From UMGS1908 sp045588795 (GTDB lineage: Bacteria; Bacillota; Clostridia; Christensenellales; UBA1242), in the NCBI GenBank assembly GCA_045588795.1, contig JAZNEY010000024.1, positions 1 to 39,986 of the forward strand: 39,986 nt of DNA. The letters run 5' to 3'. The translations under genes were made by a program, and so were the position numbers. The notes under the pieces were generated by a model. That model was given only the letters and a program-made list of their open reading frames with translations. It made no database searches and was not told where the DNA came from. Within the stretch, counting starts at the first letter, position 1. Each line of letters starts with the position of its first letter. Of the stretch, positions 35,241-39,986 are shown one piece after another.

Positions 35241-35888
35241 TTAAAAATTTGTATTTGCCACAGCTTTTTCACAATTAAATCTTTCAACCATCTTTTGGGT
35301 TGTTTCAAGAGCGGATTCATCTAGTTGAATAGAGTCAATCCTGCAAACCATTATACCCTCATTATCGCCACATCTAACACAAACAACAACCCTGCCATCA
35401 CCCGAATCAACATTACTAACAGCAAGAAGAGCACCTTTTTCTCCATTTACGACAACCGGCTTTCCAATAAATTTTTTAAGCATAGAGACCTCTGTTTCAA
35501 GTTCAGTTTTCTTTACGCCCAAAAGTTTCCTATTCTCCCAAGAAATATCTTGATAAAGCGAATCAAAGTTTTTATTTAGGTAAAGCACATTACCAAATTC
35601 ATCTGTAACCTTTTCAACGCAGAGTGCGTGCCTCCTGTCGAAATTCGGCGAGACCACCAAATAGTTAGGCCTCCTTGATTTTCCGACAACTCCGCAAGAT
35701 TGCCCTTGGTAAAGCAAGAGCGTATCTTTATTCATAAAATTATTCTTCTCGCCATAGCCACCAGTAGTCATCAAAAGCCCCGAGGTTTTAAACCTATCCC
35801 CCATAAAGTTAGCACCCTCAATGATTACCATTTGTCTTTCTTTGCAAATATTTCGAAATAGCCCCAAATCACTAACTGAAAATTCCAT
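35241..35888 (-). CDS. Unknown cytoplasmic protein (215 aa)
   Basis: I do not recognise this protein. ATG at 35888 is chosen because GGGGGAG stands about 9 nt upstream; a TTG at 35906 would precede the ribosome site. Residues about 1-120 are mixed, with several Gly and Arg loops (M-T-T-G-G-Y-G-E-K-N, V-G-K-S-R-R-P-N-Y, N-F-D-R-R-H-A-L). Residues about 120-145 are helical. Residues about 140-190 look like a small beta barrel (F-I-G-K-P-V-V-V-N-G-E-K-G-A-L-L-A-V, then G-R-V-V-V-C-V-R-C), a shape common in nucleic-acid-binding KOW or Tudor-like folds, though this is only a resemblance. There is no signal or membrane segment. A strong promoter and a clean terminator make it a single-gene unit. 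Confidence 0.83.
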   Translation of the reverse strand: MEFSVSDLGLFRNICKERQMVIIEGANFMGDRFKTSGLLMTTGGYGEKNNFMNKDTLLLYQGQSCGVVGKSRRPNYLVVSPNFDRRHALCVEKVTDEFGNVLYLNKNFDSLYQDISWENRKLLGVKKTELETEVSMLKKFIGKPVVVNGEKGALLAVSNVDSGDGRVVVCVRCGDNEGIMVCRIDSIQLDESALETTQKMVERFNCEKAVANTNF

Positions 35889-35924
35889 AATAAAAGTCTC
35901 CCCCAATCCCTTTATTTTTGTTAA

Positions 35925-35952
35925 ATTATATCACAAAATGTGTAGATGTCAA
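35925..35952 (-). promoter_or_regulatory. Strong promoter for the 215-aa gene
   Basis: On the - strand TTGACA (35947-35952), a 16-bp spacer and TATAAT (35925-35930) with TG two bases before it, so both consensus hexamers and an extended -10 are present. Confidence 0.8.
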
Positions 35953-36023
35953 TACTATCGCAAAAACTTACAAACTAAAACCCTTGATTTTTTATTAAAA
36001 ATCACCAAGCCAAACAACCGTTT

Positions 36024-36746
36024 CTATTTACCAGACTCATTCGCCTCATTATAAAAGGCTATATGATGTGCATCTACATATGGGTTTGTAATCAAACCTC
36101 TATAACCCTTTTCTCTTGCATATTTTTTAAAGACTTTGAACGCAGACCTAATTTCTGGATACATTTTGTTATACACCTCAACGCCATAGGCATCTTCTGT
36201 TCTATCTTTAAGAGTACAAACAATCGCTCTTCTTTTTTTATCGCCAAAACTATAATCTTTCAAAGAGGCTTCAAGTTCAATCAACGCCTTTAGTTCTTCA
36301 TCATTTTCATCAGAGGCCTCAAAGAAAAAGTGGTATTCATTTCCCACACATTGAACACTTTTTACAAGTCCAAAAGGCTCGTGGCAAACACTTTCAATTT
36401 GAAAGTCGGTAGGTTTTTTACCAAACCCAAATTTTTTAACTTTCCCATCAATACCCTTTCGAAAATCAACGACATATCTCGGCCCGCCTGTGCCGGAGGT
36501 TATATCTTCCACTTCACTATACCTGCACCACGAGTCCTCATCTAAGATAGGAAAACCTTTAGTTCCCCTACGCTCGAAGAAGATTTCTTTCTTTTGGAGA
36601 GCGTAGCAAAACTTTTTCTCATCAGCGAACTTTTGAAAGCCATTTTCCATAAAGGCGTTAGCAAGAGCAGAGACCTCGACCGCCCAAGGGTGGTTAAAAT
36701 TTTCTCTTGTTAAGACAATATAAAAACCATCAACATTTCCTGCCAT
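36024..36746 (-). CDS. Unknown cytoplasmic protein (240 aa)
   Basis: I do not recognise this protein. The start ATG at 36746 has GGGAGGG in the 15 bases before it. The first part is mixed (F-Y-I-V-L-T-R-E-N-F-N-H-P-W-A, then a helix S-A-L-A-N-A-F-M-E-N-G-F). The middle has Gly-rich turns (T-S-G-T-G-G-P-R-Y-V-V-D-F-R-K-G) and basic strands. The end, from about residue 190, is a helix-rich block with Y-x-K-M-Y-P-E-I-R-S-A-F-K-V-F-K-K-Y-A-R-E-K-G-Y and a last segment Y-V-D-A-H-H-I-A-F-Y-N. That H-H and the preceding Asp could be functional, but no family is clear. There is no signal peptide. It has its own promoter; only a weak AT-rich hairpin near 35985-36004 follows it. Confidence 0.83.
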   Translation of the reverse strand: MAGNVDGFYIVLTRENFNHPWAVEVSALANAFMENGFQKFADEKKFCYALQKKEIFFERRGTKGFPILDEDSWCRYSEVEDITSGTGGPRYVVDFRKGIDGKVKKFGFGKKPTDFQIESVCHEPFGLVKSVQCVGNEYHFFFEASDENDEELKALIELEASLKDYSFGDKKRRAIVCTLKDRTEDAYGVEVYNKMYPEIRSAFKVFKKYAREKGYRGLITNPYVDAHHIAFYNEANESGK

Positions 36747-36787
36747 TTATAGCCCTCCCAAAATTCAAAACATCTTTTATTGTAAAG

Positions 36788-36816
36788 ATTATAACACAAA
36801 AAGTACAAAATTTCAA
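36788..36816 (-). promoter_or_regulatory. Promoter for the 240-aa gene
   Basis: On the - strand TTGAAA (36811-36816), a 17-bp spacer and TATAAT (36788-36793), about 42 bases before the ATG. Confidence 0.75.
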
Positions 36817-36875
36817 GACCCTCACAAAATCCCCACTAAAATTTACAAACGCTCACGCTTTCCACTTTTAACTCC

Positions 36876-36910
36876 AAAAAACCGACAAGCCCCAAAAGGC
36901 TTGCCGATTT
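36876..36910 (-). terminator. Terminator of the MazG-like gene
   Basis: On the - strand CGGCAAGCC pairs with GGCTTGTCGG (one G-T pair) around a 6-nt loop and is followed by TTTTTT. It lies about 80 bp past the stop at 36990. Confidence 0.85.
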
Positions 36911-36989
36911 AAAAGCGACCAATAGATTAATGTATTTTTCGCAATAGTTTAAAAGCAACAAGCGAAAGCACCATTTGTCGCACTAAAAA

Positions 36990-37289
36990 CTATTCTTCGC
37001 TCCCTATATGATTTTTTCTTGAAAATCTTTCTTTCATTTTGCAGATAACTTTATCAAGTACCTCTTCTGCATTAATCCCCTGCTCAGAGGCAAGCGACAG
37101 AAGTGCATATAAAACATCACCAAACTCCTCTTTAAACCCATCAGTAACTTTAAATTGTTTTTCGCCATAATTTGTACTTTTGAGTATTTCTTTTGAAAGT
37201 TCTCCAAGTTCGCTTTGGACATCAAGCAATCGTTCCTCAGCAGAGAGAGGAGATCTACCCTTGTTAAATTCCTTTACTATTTCTTGCAT
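36990..37289 (-). CDS. MazG-like nucleotide pyrophosphohydrolase (99 aa)
   Basis: Residues 22-34 read L-D-V-Q-S-E-L-G-E-L-S-K-E and residues 52-61 read F-K-E-E-F-G-D-V-L-Y, followed by L-L-S-L-A. This matches the all-alpha NTP pyrophosphohydrolase (MazG/dUTPase-like) family, in which an E-x-x-E pair and an E-E-x-x-D motif bind magnesium and the phosphates. Here E27, E30, E55 and D58 are the likely ligands. Such enzymes split nucleoside triphosphates to monophosphate and pyrophosphate and often clean up abnormal nucleotides in the cytoplasm. At 99 aa it is the single-domain, short form. The ATG at 37289 has AGGAGGG just upstream; upstream in-frame codons lack a ribosome site and run into the promoter. 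It is a single-gene unit and substrate preference is unknown. Confidence 0.87.
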   Translation of the reverse strand: MQEIVKEFNKGRSPLSAEERLLDVQSELGELSKEILKSTNYGEKQFKVTDGFKEEFGDVLYALLSLASEQGINAEEVLDKVICKMKERFSRKNHIGSEE

Positions 37290-37314
37290 AGAAACCCTCC
37301 TAAATTTTATATAT

Positions 37315-37343
37315 AGTATAGCACGAACCCACCAAACATCCAA
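37315..37343 (-). promoter_or_regulatory. Promoter for the MazG-like gene
   Basis: On the - strand TTGGAT (37338-37343), a 17-bp spacer and TATACT (37315-37320). It lies directly after the tRNA terminator. Confidence 0.6.
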
Positions 37344-37345
37344 AC

Positions 37346-37376
37346 AAAAAAACCCGACCCAAAAAATTGGTTCGGA
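37346..37376 (-). terminator. Terminator of the tRNA operon
   Basis: On the - strand CCGAACC pairs with GGGTCGG (one mismatch) around an AT-rich loop and is followed by seven T. It starts 11 bases after the CCA end of tRNA-Leu. Confidence 0.75.
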
Positions 37377-37387
37377 TTTGTTTTGTT

Positions 37388-37474
37388 TGGTGCCGATGAT
37401 CGGACTTGAACCGATACGAAGTTTCCCTCGAGGGATTTTAAGTCCCTTGCGTCTGCCTATTCCGCCACATCGGC
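37388..37474 (-). tRNA. tRNA-Leu (anticodon UAA)
   Basis: On the - strand the acceptor arms GCCGATG (37468-37474) and CATCGGC (37392-37398) pair fully, with discriminator A and an encoded CCA (37388-37390). The anticodon stem AGGGA/TCCCT holds the loop CTTAAAA with anticodon TAA at 37438-37440. A long variable arm, as in class II tRNAs, and a GGTTCAAGTCC T-arm confirm leucine. It reads UUA and, by wobble, UUG. Confidence 0.96.
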
Positions 37475-37477
37475 ATT

Positions 37478-37551
<74 letters not shown>

Positions 37552-37592
37552 ATAAATGTGTTACCCAAATAATTATTTCGATAACACTGAAT

Positions 37593-37622
37593 AATATACC
37601 ACAAAAGATAGTCATTTGTCAA
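37593..37622 (-). promoter_or_regulatory. Promoter of the tRNA-Cys/tRNA-Leu operon
   Basis: On the - strand TTGACA (37617-37622), an 18-bp spacer and TATATT (37593-37598), about 42 bases before the 5' end of tRNA-Cys. Confidence 0.78.
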
Positions 37623-37654
37623 CAACTATTTAAAAGTTTAGAATTTATAATTAA

Positions 37655-38650
37655 TTAAAACAAGAAGTGCAGTCCGTAACCAACCAAAACACTAGGAATT
37701 ATAAGAACCGCCAAAACAAAAAGATTTTCTTTCACATTTTTATTTTCTTTAAAAAGAACAACAAGTCCAAGCCCAGCATTAACCGAAAGCCCGGTGAAGA
37801 GAGCCCCAAAAGAAAGCCCACCAAGAAGATAAAGCTGAGTTAAAACGACACTTGAAGCGCAGTTCGGAATAAGTCCAACAATCACCGCAAGCAAAGGTTG
37901 AAAGGCACTTGAATTATCAAGAAACTCAACCAAAGCATCTTCGCCTCCAACAAAATGAATAACCGCACCAAACACAATATTTATAACCAAAATGAATGCA
38001 AAAATTTTCAAACTATGTAATAGCGGGTGTTTCCAATCGAACTTTTCTTGTGCTATATCGTGATGGCAACAGCCGAAAGCAGAATGATGTTCTTCCTCAT
38101 TTTCTGTATGCTCCTCGCTCATATGAGGCTCCCAAGCCTCCAAAGCCTCTTCGCTGGCATTATCGACCAGCGTTTCTATCTGCTCCTCACGAGTATTACC
38201 AACTTGCTTCTCTATCTGCTCCTCATCAGCCATATCTATTGAATATGATTTTTTAAACAACCTTGAATGTAAAAATATTGCAAGGTAACCAACTAAGATA
38301 GCGAACACAATTTTCAAGGCAATCAACAAAAGTAGATATGGAATTGCTGTAATATCTGCAAGCATAAGAGGAATAGCCTCATCACTAGTTGCAACAAAGA
38401 CCGCAATCAGAGCGCCGATAGAAAGTTTCTTTTTCGAGAACAAATCAGTTGAAACGACTGAGAACCCACATTGAGGCACACAGCCAAAAAGAGCACCAAA
38501 AACAGGAGAGGCCTTACCGCTCAGCATTTTGCTTTTCTCCAACTGCGTAACACCTCGAAATTCGAGCACTTCAAGCAAGAAATAAACAGCAACCAAGACT
38601 GGTAGCATATATAAACTATCAATCAAAGCGTGCTCTAAAATGTGAAGCAT
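37655..38650 (-). CDS. Putative heavy-metal exporter, ArsP_2-like membrane protein (331 aa)
   Basis: About nine or ten membrane spans fall in two halves separated by a hydrophilic loop. The first half has G-C-V-P-Q-C-G-F-S (residues 57-64) followed by L-S-I-G-A-L-I-A-V-F-V-A-T-S-D-E-A-I-P; the second has G-L-I-P-N-C-A-S-S-V (259-268) followed by L-S-F-G-A-L-F-T-G-L-S-V-N-A-G. These paired G-x-x-P-x-C motifs are typical of the putative 10-TM heavy-metal exporter family (ArsP_2), also annotated as arsenic efflux or manganese transporters. The central loop (about 140-205) is acidic and ends in H-H-S-A-F-G-C-C-H-H-D, a plausible metal-binding patch. The ATG at 38650 is chosen because AGGAGG (38661-38666) is 10 nt upstream. 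Which metal it exports is unknown; a Cys/His-rich loop suggests a soft or transition metal. No metal regulator is next to it. Confidence 0.88.
   Translation of the reverse strand: MLHILEHALIDSLYMLPVLVAVYFLLEVLEFRGVTQLEKSKMLSGKASPVFGALFGCVPQCGFSVVSTDLFSKKKLSIGALIAVFVATSDEAIPLMLADITAIPYLLLLIALKIVFAILVGYLAIFLHSRLFKKSYSIDMADEEQIEKQVGNTREEQIETLVDNASEEALEAWEPHMSEEHTENEEEHHSAFGCCHHDIAQEKFDWKHPLLHSLKIFAFILVINIVFGAVIHFVGGEDALVEFLDNSSAFQPLLAVIVGLIPNCASSVVLTQLYLLGGLSFGALFTGLSVNAGLGLVVLFKENKNVKENLFVLAVLIIPSVLVGYGLHFLF
38081..38224 (-). repeat. Four 36-bp coding repeats in the exporter loop
   Basis: Residues 143-190 divide exactly into four 12-residue units that each start with E-E: EEQIEKQVGNTR, EEQIETLVDNAS, EEALEAWEPHMS and EEHTENEEEHHS. 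At DNA level the 15-base block TCTATCTGCTCCTCA (+ strand) is identical in the first two units, 36 bp apart. Units decay towards the C-terminal side, where His replaces other residues and the H-H/C-C-H-H patch follows. Confidence 0.8.
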
Positions 38651-38674
38651 ATATTTTGGTCCTCCTTTTATAAA

Positions 38675-38702
38675 TCTATATTTTAGGGTACTACAATTGC
38701 AA
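38675..38702 (-). promoter_or_regulatory. Possible promoter for the exporter gene
   Basis: On the - strand TTGCAA (38697-38702), a 16-bp spacer and TATAGA (38675-38680), just before the AGGAGG site. The match is weak, and read-through from the metallopeptidase gene 81 bp upstream is also possible. Confidence 0.4.
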
Positions 38703-38731
38703 AAATAAGTCAAACAATTTTAAAGTTCCCT

Positions 38732-39982
38732 TTAAAGCATTTCGCTAGTTTCAGTATTTGCCTTTCTAGCTCTTTTATGTTCTTTTTCAAGTGCACTTAC
38801 AAAATTTTCATTTTTTTCGAGTTTCAAAAGCGAAGTTTTAACAAGCGAAGAGATAAGTCTAGGGTCTTTTAGTTTAAGCAAAACCTTATCAAGGTCAACA
38901 TAGCCAAAAGTTTTTGGATTTTTCTCGTATAAATAAGAGTCTATAAATAACACTTGCACAGCACCCTCTTCACTACGATTATGGAACAAAACCCCAAGTC
39001 TTTTAGGGTCAACACCTTTTTGCTTTGCAAATTTTACAACCATCAAATCGACAAACTTCCTTGCCTTTTCTTCTGTGATAGTTTTCTTTTTCAAAGTTCT
39101 TTTAATAAACCCATCAGCAGATTGCTCTGACCTTACCCCAATCATTGTATTCCACGCAATGTTTTTATCAACACAGTCAGGGTCTCGGACATCAGTAGTT
39201 CGGTAAACATTATCTTTTATAGCCTTATACAAAATATATGGCGAGCAAAGTGTATAGAGCAACACCCTATTATAATTCCCAAGAGTAAAATTAAAAAGTG
39301 CCACCGCCTGTTTTTTTCTAAGAAAAGCAATCTTTTTATTTATCTGCTCTTTTGTAAGTTCCTCTCTTGCAAGGTCAGAATCAAGCAATTTTATAAGTTG
39401 CCGTGAAGCATTTATATTTGCTTGCACCTCACAAAAATTGGCTGAGTAGTCAATATAATATTTAAACAACTCAAAAACATTTACATCACCTGTAAGAGCA
39501 CTTAAATTCTCCGGCATAAACCTACCGCTTTCACGAATTCTATGTTGAGCAATATGTGTAAACTCGTGCAAAAGTGTATGCATAAATAAAAGCAGATTGT
39601 TTGTTTTTTGCATTGCTGGATAGATTTTAATAACACCGTAACTGCCACTTTTTTCAGCAAACCTATTTACCCTACCAAAAGACATAAGTGTATCAGCATT
39701 ATTCGCATCACTTTCTGCGTAGTAATATTCAATAGATTTTGGTTTGAGCCCAAGGTTTAAACAGCACAGCATACGAACGGAAACCAAGATGGCTTCTTTA
39801 TAGCCCTCGACTTCCGCTGGGTCAGTTAAATCTTCTTTATCTAAACACACAACCGCCTCTAAAAATTTCTCAGCCGACTCAATTTTATCACGAGAGAAAG
39901 TATTTTCAGTAGCCTCAAACGGTTTTCTTACCTTTTTATCCACAATAAGTTGTTTGCCCCCTAAGCCCTTTAAAAAAATCAA
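38732..39982 (-). CDS. Putative HExxH zinc metallopeptidase (up to 416 aa in view, N-terminus uncertain)
   Basis: The motif L-L-H-E-F-T-H-I-A-Q-H (H139, E140, H143, counted from the TTG at 39982) is the classic HExxH zinc site, at nt 39554-39568. A downstream glutamate in F-C-E-V-Q-A-N (E185, 42 residues on) could be the third zinc ligand, as in gluzincin-type peptidases. The rest is mainly helical and charged, with no signal peptide or membrane span in view, so a cytoplasmic enzyme is likely. The specific family is not recognised. The frame is open to the window edge; TTG at 39982 is a weak start, GTG at 39943 has a G-rich site about 13 nt upstream, and the true start may lie outside the window. 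It precedes the exporter gene by 81 bp on the same strand and could share a transcript with it. Confidence 0.82.
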   Translation of the reverse strand: MIFLKGLGGKQLIVDKKVRKPFEATENTFSRDKIESAEKFLEAVVCLDKEDLTDPAEVEGYKEAILVSVRMLCCLNLGLKPKSIEYYYAESDANNADTLMSFGRVNRFAEKSGSYGVIKIYPAMQKTNNLLLFMHTLLHEFTHIAQHRIRESGRFMPENLSALTGDVNVFELFKYYIDYSANFCEVQANINASRQLIKLLDSDLAREELTKEQINKKIAFLRKKQAVALFNFTLGNYNRVLLYTLCSPYILYKAIKDNVYRTTDVRDPDCVDKNIAWNTMIGVRSEQSADGFIKRTLKKKTITEEKARKFVDLMVVKFAKQKGVDPKRLGVLFHNRSEEGAVQVLFIDSYLYEKNPKTFGYVDLDKVLLKLKDPRLISSLVKTSLLKLEKNENFVSALEKEHKRARKANTETSEML

Positions 39983-39986
39983 AAAA

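Overview
The window looks like chromosomal DNA from an AT-rich member of the Bacillota, probably an uncultured Clostridia- or Christensenellales-like gut bacterium. This is inferred from AG-rich Shine-Dalgarno sites, sigma-A type promoters (often with an extended TGnTATAAT -10), rho-independent terminators, a CarD-family regulator, tRNAs with encoded CCA, and a secreted protein with divergent InlB B-repeats. The standard genetic code fits every gene.

Region 1 (2-28351, + strand) is one uninterrupted reading frame, already open at the left edge: at least 9449 codons of a giant, tyrosine-rich, probably surface-exposed protein. It has scattered F-x-G-W-Y modules (densest at about 11.3-17.9 kb), two stretches that read as mainly helical, a compact Cys/His cluster near the C-terminus and a hydrophobic C-terminal tail without a sortase signal. 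After it come a GC-rich palindromic element and a 0.7-kb non-coding stretch with a run of stem-loops.

Region 2 (29.0-31.4 kb, + strand) has a 610-aa single-pass membrane protein (signal segment, propeller-like repeats, three SH3-like repeats, C-terminal membrane anchor), then a 73-aa soluble protein with a full-consensus promoter. A strong bidirectional terminator at 31332-31367 separates this side from convergent genes. Giant protein, anchored SH3-like protein and small protein may form a surface module, but only adjacency and strand support that.

Region 3 (31.4-37.3 kb, mostly - strand) is a row of short genes, most with their own promoter: a lipoprotein with a strangely long N-terminal extension, a CarD-like regulator with a structured leader, a + strand HEPN-like protein, four proteins I do not recognise, and a MazG-like nucleotide pyrophosphohydrolase. 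A degenerate short-repeat tract lies at 34.1-34.26 kb.

Region 4 (37.3-40 kb, - strand) has tRNA-Cys and tRNA-Leu in tandem, a putative heavy-metal exporter (ArsP_2-like) whose central loop is made of four 12-residue repeats ending in a His/Cys-rich patch, and an HExxH putative metallopeptidase whose N-terminus is uncertain at the window edge.
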